Shown here in pieces: positions 53,897 through 62,800 of a DNA stretch of 64,000 bases. A program made the position numbers and the translations under genes. Each line of letters starts with the position of its first letter. Within the stretch, counting starts at the first letter, position 1. The stretch is taken from the NCBI GenBank assembly GCA_028684915.1, contig JAQUEZ010000012.1:1-64000 (forward strand). Direction: 5' to 3'. This DNA is from Desulfobulbus sp. (lineage in GTDB: Bacteria > Desulfobacterota > Desulfobulbia > Desulfobulbales > Desulfobulbaceae). The notes below the pieces were generated by a model. That model did not search any database. It was not told where the DNA came from and was given only the letters and a program-made list of their open reading frames with translations.

Positions 53897-55579
53897 TCAG
53901 GCATTCATGGATTTTTTGTAGTCTTTCATGACCGCCACAATGGCCAGGCCGACATTGCGGCAATCTATTTCATCAATATTGGCCAGGGCCACCCGAATGG
54001 ACCAAGCTTGCCCGGCAAAGCCCTCGCCGGGCAAGCATACGGTGCGGTGCTCTTCTGCCAATTTGAAGAGGAACTCCAGAGAATGTCCCTGGCTGAGCTG
54101 CTTGCTGAATTCGGGACCGTACATTTTGGCGGCCATTATTTTCAGGTCTATCAGGGCATAGAGCGGGTCAGGTTCTTACCACTGGGCTCGGGAATACCCA
54201 ATGCACCGTAGAGAGCCGTCCATCGCTTTTTGAGGATGTCCATGATGGATTTTTTATAGGCACACTGGGTGTCGATGAGTTCATACAATGAAAACAAGCA
54301 CATGGCTACTTACTGGGGCCCGGATATCCCCCGGTTTGGTGATAATCAGGCGATACCGTAGATCCAGCTGGGCCTGTTTGGCCTTGGGCAGCTGTTTAAT
54401 CAGTCGGTTGATGATGCAGTTTTCATGCACCATCACTCCCCCCAAACGCCAACCGGTAACCCCGAAGTATTTGGAATAGGAATATACCCCCAAGATGTTC
54501 TCGGGTAATTCTTTGCCAATCGTATTGAATTCCTCTACAAAACTTGCATAAACCGTGTCAGAGATAATGACCATACGGGGTTATGGGTCCGGATAGTTGC
54601 GGCCATGCGTTTGACCGTATCGGCATCCAAAGAGACCGAGGTCGGGTTGGTTGGATTGACCATGTACAGAGCCTTTACCAGGTGATCTTTCAATTTTGCG
54701 ACTTCGGAATCCGGCACCTGCCACCCCATCTCCTCACTGCCGCGGATATACACCGTTTCCATTGCGTAATCCTTGAGTACGGGCAGCTCCAAGTAAGGAG
54801 AAAAACCGGGGTGACAATGGCCACTTTGTCCCCAGGGTTGAGAATCATGTTTTCCCTGAGGAAATTGAATATGTAAATCATCGCTGCCGTGGCGCCTTCG
54901 GTGGCGAACAGGTGAAACTTCCCCTGAGGCGGGGCTCCAGAAAAGACAACTCGGTCGAGATATTTACCGACAATTTCTTCGGTAACCTGAAATATGCGGG
55001 GAGGATCCGGATACAAATCGGCCTGGATACCGTCAACCAGCTGAAACACAATCTCGTCCGCATCCAGGGATACATTTTTCTGGGCATAGTCAACGACTTG
55101 TGACAGAAAGACAGCGCCTGGGGCGGTCTGATGTTTTCCCAAAAAAATCTTTCAAGGCTTGCGCCATACCAGGCTTACTTTGGCGAAACCCAAGATCCTT
55201 GATATCGGATTTTTGTTGGGCCAGATCAGCGGCGAAAAGGGTGAGAAGGGCAAAAAGATTTTCTAACTTCGGTGTTGAGAAAGTGCGGATTGCCCCTTCC
55301 GGCATTTAAAACGCTGCCACCGAACTTGGCACAGGAGGCTTTAGCTTTTTGAATCAACAGATTCTTGATTTCAAAAGGGCTTTCCTGTTCCAAACCTTTC
55401 CAATCAATGGACGAGGCAGCCTGGGCAATTTCCGGCCCGGTCAAACCGATGAGTTTGCCCGCTGCGCTTACAGACAAACCGAAAAGAGCGGCATATTTAA
55501 AAAAATCGCGACGGTTTATCACGCCTTTTTGGGTCTCTTCTGCAACTTGTGTCAGTAATGGATGAATAGATTTTTCCAT
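53897..55579 (-). pseudogene. asdA: Aspartate aminotransferase/aspartate 4-decarboxylase, frameshifted pseudogene with Tat-like leader
   Basis: Fragments of a bifunctional PLP-dependent AsdA-like enzyme (aspartate to alanine plus CO2) lie in successive minus-strand frames: SPFEIKNLLIQKA and LNAGRGNPHFLNTEVRK; ENLFALLTLFAADLAQ; VSLDADEIVFQLVDGIQADL and FATEGATAAMIYIFNFL; GWQVPDSEVAKLKDHLVKAL with MVNPTNPTSVSL; VYSYSKYFGVTGWRLGG with the PLP lysine in SKYF; and KMYGPEFSKQL. At least five frameshifts (near 55260, 55125, 54805, 54575 and 54165) and a deletion of roughly 45 codons near 54295 are needed. The N-terminus adds a twin-arginine-like leader (NRRDFFKYAALFGLSVSAAG), implying the ancestral enzyme was exported. 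ATG 55579 has GGAGGA upstream. Confidence 0.88.
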
Positions 55580-55600
55580 GGAATCTCCTCCGTTTTATGC

Positions 55601-55817
55601 CATATATCGCCGGCTGTTGAGCGGAATCTGTCTAGTTCTGGTGCGAGCGAAGCTCGTGACCAGGGCTAGGCAGATTTCCGCTCGAACGCCCTTGATAGGC
55701 GGAGCGTGAGCGGAGACTATCAAGGGTGGTCGAGCGGGTCCCGCTCAACAGCCGGCGATAAGCGAACTGTGGGCGTAGCGCAGCGGAGCTCACGGTTCGC
55801 TTATCAGTGGTTATATG
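55601..55817. repeat. Multibranched palindromic element (nested hairpins)
   Basis: An 18-bp perfect outer stem (TCGCCGGCTGTTGAGCGG, 55607-55624, with 55741-55758) encloses two long hairpins: 55625-55676 (AATCTG...CAGATT arms, apex GCGAGC-GAA-GCTCGT) and 55678-55737 (CCGCTCGA/TCGAGCGG plus a 10-bp CCCTTGATAG/CTATCAAGGG stem). A third hairpin, 55757-55805 (GATAAGCGAACTGTG with CACGGTTCGCTTATC), adjoins, and CATATA/TATATG (55601-55606, 55812-55817) closes the whole. The three loops share GCG-AGCG-type sequence. No protein is encoded. It lies directly upstream of the asdA pseudogene. Nature unknown: mobile element, recombination site or structured RNA. Confidence 0.75.
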
Positions 55818-55994
55818 AAAATATGGTGAAAAACGAAAAAGTTTAGGTGACTGAATAGATTAAAACGCTAAACAACATAAGGACAACGGCGGATGCTGAA
55901 ATGCACCATAGGTTCGAATTTCAAATTGAGGAATTCGTTCAAATACAACCTGAGAAACCATGCGTTACCAATCAGCGTGTGGCGAATGCAAAAA

Positions 55995-56029
55995 AAAAGC
56001 CGACAACCCCATCTGGATTGTCGGCTTTT
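55995..56029 (-). terminator. Rho-independent terminator of the HEAT-REC gene
   Basis: A 12-bp stem, AAAAGCCGACAA (55995-56006) with TTGTCGGCTTTT (56018-56029), around an 11-nt loop. On the minus strand it is followed by a long T-run. It begins 19 nt after the stop of the HEAT-REC gene; the symmetric A/T runs could make it bidirectional. Confidence 0.9.
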
Positions 56030-56047
56030 TCATTCCGTTTTTTTCAC

Positions 56048-57673
56048 TCACACCTTAATAAACTTGGCCATGGCCGCGCGCAGAGAATCGGCGTTGAAAG
56101 GCTTGATCAAGATGTCGTTGACACCGGCCTCGGTTGCCGCTTCGTGATCTTGGACATCGGATTGGGTGGTGACCATGATCACCGGCAGGGCGTCCACTGG
56201 ATAGAGAGTGCGGATTCTCTTGGTCAACTCAATGCCGGAGATCTCCGGCATGTTGAGATCGGTCAAAACAAGGGCGGGTTTCTCCTTGGCCAACCACTCC
56301 AAGGCACCGGCCGGGAACTCGAACAACATCGGGTCAAAACCCAATTCATGGAGGGTTGCCTTGTAAATATTGAGGATCATGCGCGAATCATCGACCGCAC
56401 AAACCTTGACCCGAGTGCGGCTATCGCCCTCATTGCCAGCAATACGGCTGGCAAAATCATTTAAGCCCTCCTGCTGAAGCAACGCAAAATAATGATCCTT
56501 AATGTCTCGATGGGCGTGAGGCAGATAGACAAGGGCCAGTTCCTGGAAGTAGTCCTCATGGGCTAAACAGAGAAAAATATTATCGACCTGGGCATTGACG
56601 ATAATCTTAACAATATGGCGGGATTCATCCGTCTGCGGCCGAATCATATTTTTGATGCCGGCGGCAAGAACTTCATTGAAATTGCGGTCAATCGCCCGGG
56701 CCGCAGCCGTACAGACGTGGTCCTCACGGTCCGTTAACCCCGCAGCCAGGGTGTAGGCACCCTTACGCAGCGGCAATAAGGCCAGGGCCTCGTAGGCGGC
56801 AAAACGGACATTGGCATTCCGAGGCACCGTATTCAAAAGGGTACGAATTGGCATGGTTGCGCTCTCATCGCCAATTTCCCCGAGAACATTGAGGGTATGG
56901 ATTAAAAGGTCACTGTCCCCTTCTTTGAGATTTTCGATCAGCACCGGTACCGCCTTATCGCCGATGCGAACCAGTTCATCCTTGGCATAGATACGCATGT
57001 GCGCATAGTGAGAGCGCAGGGTATCGTTGAGTTTTTCCAGGGATACCTGATCTTGGACCTCTGCAAATATCCCCAGAATGAGCAGATCAAGCTCGTTGTC
57101 GGTGCCCATGCGCTCGGCCAGACGGTGCATGGCGGTATTGGTTCCGACCTGTCCAAGGGCATGGATGGCGGCAATGATCAATTCACGGTCTGCTGCATAA
57201 AGATAGTCGGTCAGGGTATTGACCGATTCCGGATCCGCTATCAAACCGAGGTTATCGATGATCAGTTTAATGGTGGCGTTGTTGTCAGTTTCGGCCAGAA
57301 GAGTAATCAACACAGGGGTGGCCTCCTCCAGCTTCAACTCCCCCGCAGTCTCGATCATGACCGTTTTGTCGCTGACATTTTTATCCGAAAGCGACTGCAC
57401 CAAAACTTCGGGATAGGCAATGAAGTGGGAAATCAAGGTTTCACGGATAATCGGTAAACTGGCCGCCAGCTCGTGGTGGGTCGTTAACAAGTGATTCAAC
57501 AGAGGCACGGTAAAGGTCATATCACCACGAGAAAGCACATAAAGAAGCCGATTCTGACTCTTTTTATCAAGATCCCCGAGGTGGTCCAGTACAAGGCGGG
57601 CCTTGAGCAAGTCACCGGTCTGGATATTAGCCTGGATTTCCTCAATCATGTGATCAATGTTTATATCTACCAT
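56048..57673 (-). CDS. HEAT-repeat protein with C-terminal response-regulator domain
   Basis: 541-aa fusion. Residues up to about 410 are alpha-alpha repeats of HEAT/PBS-lyase type (for example LTDYLYAADRELIIAAIHAL, ALGQVGTNTAMHRLAERMG, LNVLGEIGDESATMPIRTLL). The last ~120 residues are a REC domain with CAVDDSRMILN, phospho-acceptor in VLTDLNMPEISG, VTTQSD and ILIKPFN. A receiver at the C-terminus of a HEAT scaffold is uncommon and suggests phosphorylation-controlled protein binding. ATG 57673 has AGGGG upstream; a TTG two codons earlier is possible. MITE copy G ends 48 bp upstream of the start. A strong terminator follows. Confidence 0.88.
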   Translation of the reverse strand: MVDINIDHMIEEIQANIQTGDLLKARLVLDHLGDLDKKSQNRLLYVLSRGDMTFTVPLLNHLLTTHHELAASLPIIRETLISHFIAYPEVLVQSLSDKNVSDKTVMIETAGELKLEEATPVLITLLAETDNNATIKLIIDNLGLIADPESVNTLTDYLYAADRELIIAAIHALGQVGTNTAMHRLAERMGTDNELDLLILGIFAEVQDQVSLEKLNDTLRSHYAHMRIYAKDELVRIGDKAVPVLIENLKEGDSDLLIHTLNVLGEIGDESATMPIRTLLNTVPRNANVRFAAYEALALLPLRKGAYTLAAGLTDREDHVCTAAARAIDRNFNEVLAAGIKNMIRPQTDESRHIVKIIVNAQVDNIFLCLAHEDYFQELALVYLPHAHRDIKDHYFALLQQEGLNDFASRIAGNEGDSRTRVKVCAVDDSRMILNIYKATLHELGFDPMLFEFPAGALEWLAKEKPALVLTDLNMPEISGIELTKRIRTLYPVDALPVIMVTTQSDVQDHEAATEAGVNDILIKPFNADSLRAAMAKFIKV

Positions 57674-57721
57674 TCTCAACCCCTGTCGAATCCGCAGTTA
57701 GTTATTAGCCTCTTCTTAGTT

Positions 57722-57884
57722 GAAGGCGTCGTAAAAACTTTGATTGACTGCGTCGCAGCTTTTTTTTCCGACACTCGACATACCTTCTGTATGTTTTCGC
57801 GCCGGAAAAAAAAGCCACTCCTTGTATCTCTGTGTTTTTAGCGATCCATCTCTCAGAATGCGAGGGGATCTTAACGAGTCCATC
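57722..57884 (-). mobile_element. MITE-like element, copy G (reverse)
   Basis: In reverse orientation: minus-strand left end GATGGACTCGTTAAGATCCC, interior GAGAGATGGATCGC, GATACAAGGAGTGGC, GCGCGAAAACATACAGAAGG and CTGCGACGCAGTCAATC, right end AAGTTTTTACGACGCCTTC. The flanking 6-bp direct repeat TTAGTT (57716-57721 and 57885-57890) is a target-site duplication. The right-hand copy contains the TAA stop of the neighbouring disulfide-reductase gene. Confidence 0.85.
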
Positions 57885-59612
57885 TTAGTTAATCAGCCAC
57901 CCCACATCTAACCGGCTGATTACATTCAAGCCTCCACATAAGACCATGCTATCGCTTTTTCCGAGATGGTCAAGGAAGACTTGTATTTCATAGGAACGAG
58001 TACCTGCATTACAGAGAATAATCCAGGTCTTGTTGGCCGGTAGCTCGCCATGGCGCGCCCGAACCTGACCGTATTCGAGCCCAAACCACTTTTCGCTGCC
58101 GTATTTCTCGACATAGGGTGCCGACTCCAGGGGATGACGCAAGTCTAGAATCGCCCAATCGGGCTCAATACTCATATCCTCCATCCAGGCGAGGAATCGA
58201 TTGAGATCGACCCGCCGCATGCGGTTGTCGCACATATTTTCAGCGACGTAGGCCGCGGCATTAATGGAATCGATAGCCGAGGAAAACGGCGGTGCATAGG
58301 CCATCTCCACCAGGGCAAAATCATCAATGGTTCCGCCTTTGGCAATAAGGCCCGCTGCTGTATCGACGCGGGCGGAGATCGAATCGTTCATCATGCCGAA
58401 GGCCTGAAGGCCAAGGACGCGACGGGTTTTGCGATCAAAAACCAACTGCAGGATCACCACGGCCTGATCCGGGAAGAAATGGGCCCGGTCCGACGGTGAG
58501 GTCAGGGCATAATCGGCATCAAAGCCCTCGGCAAGAGCGGCCTCGTAGGTGATACCGGTGGCGGCAATACAACGTTCAAAGGCTTTCATGATAAACGAAC
58601 CGAGCACGCCCCTGAACTGGGCCGGATTGCCGGCCATATTGTCGGCCACGACCCTACCCTCGCGGTTTGCCAGGGAGCCGAGCGGGGCAAAGGTCTCTTT
58701 TCCGGTGATCAGGTTCAACAGGGCTACACAGTCACCGGCGGCATAAATATTGGGATCTGAAGTCTGCATCCGATGGTTGACCTTGATACCGCCAAAGGGG
58801 GCAATGTCCAGACCTGCCTCCCTGGCCAGCTCACTGCGAGGACGTACGCCCACTGCCATGATCACTAGATCGGCCTCCAGGGTTTGCTTGGTGGTCTTGA
58901 CACCACAAACCTGCCCTTCGCTATTGCCCATGAGTTCAGTGGCCGACTCCTGGGTGAAGACGGGGATATTTTTCTCCACGAGGTGTTTTTTGAGCATATC
59001 GGCAAAGTGGCGATCGACAATGCGCGGCAATAGCTGCGGCGCCAGTTCGAGCAGCACGGTTTCCACGCCCCAAAGGTCGGTCAGGGCCTCGGCCATCTCG
59101 ATCCCGATAGCGCCACCGCCGATGACCACCGCCTTACTACCCTTGCCTTGGGCGATGCGTGCCTTGATCTCAATGGCTTTGTGCAGGTTGGCAATCGAAA
59201 AGACGCCGTCCAGATCGGCACCGGGAATGGGTAGATCAAAGGGTTTGGCACCGGTGGCCAGCATCAGCTTGTCGTAGGGGAGATCCTGCTGTTCGCCGCT
59301 ATCCAGATTTTCCACCCGCACGGTTTTGGCCTTGCGGTCGATAGACAAAGCCCGGGTGCGGATCATAGTTTTGATTCCTTTGGAACTCTCAAAAAAATGC
59401 ACGTCACGGACCACATGGAAGCTGGTGGCCCGCAACTCGCTCTCATCGGAAACATCACCGCTGACATAGTAGGGGATGCCGCAGCCACCATAGGAGATCA
59501 GGCTGTCCTGATCCACCATAGTCACCTCCCAATCCGGTTTCAAGCGCATCAACCGGCAGGCAGCTTTTGGCCCTGCGGCAACGGCACCGACAATAACAAC
59601 TTTCTTGCTCAT
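57885..59612 (-). CDS. CoA-disulfide reductase-like flavoprotein with rhodanese domain
   Basis: 575-aa FAD/NAD(P)H-dependent reductase fused to a rhodanese domain. FAD site KVVIVGAVAAGPKAA (AVAAG in place of GxGxxG variants), redox cysteine C44 in SYGGCGIPYYVSG, NAD-binding VIGGGAIGIEMAEAL, second FAD motif IYAAGDCVAL; the C-terminal rhodanese has active-site C534 in CNAGTRSY. This layout matches CoA-disulfide/CoA-persulfide reductases such as Npsr that use CoA persulfides or polysulfide, fitting sulfur metabolism in this kind of organism. GGAGGA precedes ATG 59612. The TAA stop lies in the target duplication of MITE copy G. Confidence 0.92.
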   Translation of the reverse strand: MSKKVVIVGAVAAGPKAACRLMRLKPDWEVTMVDQDSLISYGGCGIPYYVSGDVSDESELRATSFHVVRDVHFFESSKGIKTMIRTRALSIDRKAKTVRVENLDSGEQQDLPYDKLMLATGAKPFDLPIPGADLDGVFSIANLHKAIEIKARIAQGKGSKAVVIGGGAIGIEMAEALTDLWGVETVLLELAPQLLPRIVDRHFADMLKKHLVEKNIPVFTQESATELMGNSEGQVCGVKTTKQTLEADLVIMAVGVRPRSELAREAGLDIAPFGGIKVNHRMQTSDPNIYAAGDCVALLNLITGKETFAPLGSLANREGRVVADNMAGNPAQFRGVLGSFIMKAFERCIAATGITYEAALAEGFDADYALTSPSDRAHFFPDQAVVILQLVFDRKTRRVLGLQAFGMMNDSISARVDTAAGLIAKGGTIDDFALVEMAYAPPFSSAIDSINAAAYVAENMCDNRMRRVDLNRFLAWMEDMSIEPDWAILDLRHPLESAPYVEKYGSEKWFGLEYGQVRARHGELPANKTWIILCNAGTRSYEIQVFLDHLGKSDSMVLCGGLNVISRLDVGWLIN

Positions 59613-59645
59613 ACTGATCCTCCTCAATAAAAAGTAAACGGATAT

Positions 59646-59748
59646 TTGTCGTTCTCGTCAAAAGCCTCGGAAACGGCGTTCAGATCCTCGTAACATATTG
59701 TATTAACAACAGGTAAATTCTCGATTCTTGACGTTTTACCAACCCATC
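59646..59748 (+). repeat. Second dispersed repeat family, copy 4
   Basis: TTGTCGTTCTCGTCAAAAGC, GGAAACGGCGTT and CTCGTAACATATTGT align with the copy at 15941-16016, and the end TTTTACCAACCCATC resembles the other right ends. It occupies most of the gap between the disulfide-reductase start and the AsmA-like gene stop. Confidence 0.6.
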
Positions 59749-59816
59749 ACTATTCACGAGAGATAAGGCCACCGACGGTCGGCTGTCGCCCTGAACAACG
59801 GCAGTGTCCTTCACAA

Positions 59817-62800
59817 TCAATTACTCTCCGGCGGTTGAACCGCCTGGGGCTGGGCATTCTGAGGTGATCCCGGCCCGGCGCTGTCATCCACCACCGGATT
59901 TGGTAGGCTGGCGGTTATCTGGCTGGCTAATCCCTGAAAAAACCGATCTTGGTCAAAGACCGGAGCCGACTGCCTTCCTGAAATCTGGGCAACAGCGGCA
60001 AATGTGCCGTACACGGCGACTCCGGCCTTTTGGGTCAGTTGCTCGGTCACCGGCAACCCGACCTTGTAGGCGAGGGTCCCGTTTCTGCGCCGACTGCCGG
60101 AGAGGGTCAACTCCTGATCGCCAATCGTAAGGCGTAATGGGGCGCAGGTAATCGAGCCATTCCACCCCTCACAGATCAACTCCCGCTCATGGAAACGAAG
60201 GGGCTTATTTGCCAAGCCGACGGTTTCCAGGAGTTGCTTGAGCGCCTGTACCGCCTGGGGGCGGGCATCGTGCAGATCGATCACCACCGCAAAATCTGCT
60301 TGCCGTTTCTTATCGTTCAACGGCAGGGAAAAACGGGTGACTTTTACGCCAATCGTTCCCGTGGCCTGGACCAGACAACCCAATGGCGGCAACAGACGCA
60401 ACAAGCCCTCGTTCAACGCCTGGGTGATCGGCAGATGGTCAAGCACCTGCATGTCGGAGGGTAAACGCAGGATCAGCTGATCGCCCTCTTGCTGCCACTG
60501 CGGATGCAGGGCGAGCTGAGCGCCCTTGGTTGCGCTCTTGATCTGCACCCCGAGGGTGCCACGATTCATATCAATGACCGCAGATGTCGTCGGCAGGGTT
60601 ATCCCCAGAGCACGCAGTTCTTCCAGATCCAGTTGGCCGCTCAGGGTTACTTGGTTCATTTCGGCAGGCAAATGAAGCGCAGCGCTCATGAGGATATTCC
60701 CCGGTTTGACCTCCTTGACTAAAAATCCGCTGGGAACCAGGGTGTGCAGCAGCTGATTCACTAAAACCGCGCCCGGGTGCAGCTCGCCTTGCAACTCAAG
60801 CAACGGTGGCGCTTGCCGATTATGGACCAAACCGGCCCCAGAAAAGGAAAACGGGGAAGACTCCACCGCAAGCCGCGTAATCTTTGCGGTCTGGGCATCT
60901 CCGTTCCCGGGCTGCAGCGCCACATCAAGCTGTATCCGAGGATCGGTATAAAGGATTTTTTTCCCTTTTTTAATCGCCAGATCCTTTACTCCCAGGGAAA
61001 ACTCGATCGCCTCTGAACGCTCTGCAGAAGGAGGATGCAGGAAAAGAGCGACCTTGATCTGACCTGTGGCATCAAGTGCGGTATCAAGCCAACCCTGTTG
61101 TTGCCACCAGGGAACCAATAACTGCAGACCGCCCTGCCCATGCATTGCCAACACCGGTTGTACCTGCCCATCCTGACGATTACCGAACAATCCCTGCACA
61201 TCTACAACCTTTTCCGGGCCGCGAAGGCGCAGATGCTGCAAGTCCAGCACAAAGGGCTGCAGGTCAATTCGGCAGAAGGCTGCCGCAGGCGTGGTCACGG
61301 CATGTGTGCCCTGGACGACTTGCAGCGGGCCCAGGTTAAGCGCTCCGGTCTGCAAGGGGTCGTTTTCCAATCCAAGAGTTATCAACGGTTCGCGGAATAA
61401 GGTCGAGCCACCGGAGCCAAGAACCAAATCCTGGAGATGCCCTTTGAGTTGCCGCAATTGCAACTGTGCCTGTCGCCACCCCCCCCTGGTTTCGGCCTGT
61501 AACCGTCCCTCCACCTGTAGCGCAGGTTTCTGCCCCCGCATGGTGTAAAGGATCTGCTCCAGCCGTTGCAGATTAAGATCCGTGCTGATCCGGCAGTTTT
61601 CCGCCTCTGGACTACTTTGTTCTGGGTGCTCCTGGATCTGATCGGCATCCACCTGCACGGTTCCCGGCCAGCCACTGGCAGTAAAATGGAGGGACTGCAG
61701 ACCGGATCGGGGTTGAAACCAGGGCTTGCCGGTCAACTCACCGCGTAAGGAGAAAGGGTGCACGGGCATGAGCGGTTGACCGTTACGCGCCACCCCAAAG
61801 GCATCGATGGACAGCTCGGTCGTCAGCCGAAGTTGATCCGGATCAATGCGGCTGGAACCCAAGGCCAGATAAAGCCCCCCCGTAGCATGTAGATCTAAGG
61901 CAAAAATTTTGTCGAGTTCGGTAAAGAGATGATCCAGGTCTGCCTCGGCCTTCAGGGTAAAATCCTCCGCTCCCCCCTGCCCTTCCACCGTTAAAAAGGG
62001 TCCATGGAGTTGGAGGGCACTGAAGGATACCCCGGCAGGACGCACTGTGCCCACTGCATGGAGCGAGAGTGGGTTATCCCAGGCATAGGGTTTGCCGCCC
62101 TGGGTTAGTTCCAGGCGCTCGGTGCCACAGTCCGCCTTGAGGCTGATCCGGTTCAACTCACCATCGGCTTGAAGGGAAAACGTAAATTTCCCCTGCTGAA
62201 TACTGGTCTGCTCGTGGATAGCAAAGAGATGCGGCAGAGCGCTGGCCAACTGCGATAAATCGGCCTCGCCCTGACCGTTGAAATCGATCCGCTGTCGATC
62301 CAGGAGTCCTTGGCTAGAAAAGCTTAAAGGGGCTGACTGCAGTGCCAACTGTGACAACCGCCACCCCTCTTTCGGGTGTTTGCTCCCTTCAAAAGTAAGC
62401 CGGACTTGCTGAAATCGGGGCGAATCCTCACCCAAGAAACCGCCGGAGAGGTGCAAGTTGTTCAGACTGGTCATGCCCTTGACTTCCAGGTTATCAACCC
62501 CAGCCATATTGAGACGGCAGGCTCCATTCAGGGTACCTTGCCCCAGAGGCACATTGGGGAACCGGCTAGCCGCCAACGCCAGTATCGGTTCGATCTCCAT
62601 TGATCGGACATCAAAGGTGGATTGGGAAATAAGTGAGGGAAAAAATGGTTGTCCGGAAATGGGCAGATTGACAAAGCCTTGGGCATGAAACTGGCCAGCA
62701 GCCTGGCCACCGAGAAAATCAAAGACATAGTTGACCGTTCCCAGCGCGAGATCACCGCTCAAATTCAGTTCCCGCGCAACGATCAAGGGGGATTTCCTCG

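Noticed and set aside
55601..55817. Integron attC site
   Set aside because: GTTGAGC and GCTCAAC match the R' and R'' consensus, but they occur in the wrong order, no integrase or cassette array is present, and the three-hairpin layout is unlike attC.
55893..56464. tRNA-like GGTTCGAATTT near 55911 and an overlapping plus-strand frame
   Set aside because: No acceptor or anticodon stem can be formed around the T-loop-like sequence, and the open frame is antisense to the HEAT-REC gene.
57491..57841. 116-aa plus-strand open frame across MITE copy G
   Set aside because: It lies opposite the HEAT-REC gene start and inside the repeat, so it is not a gene.
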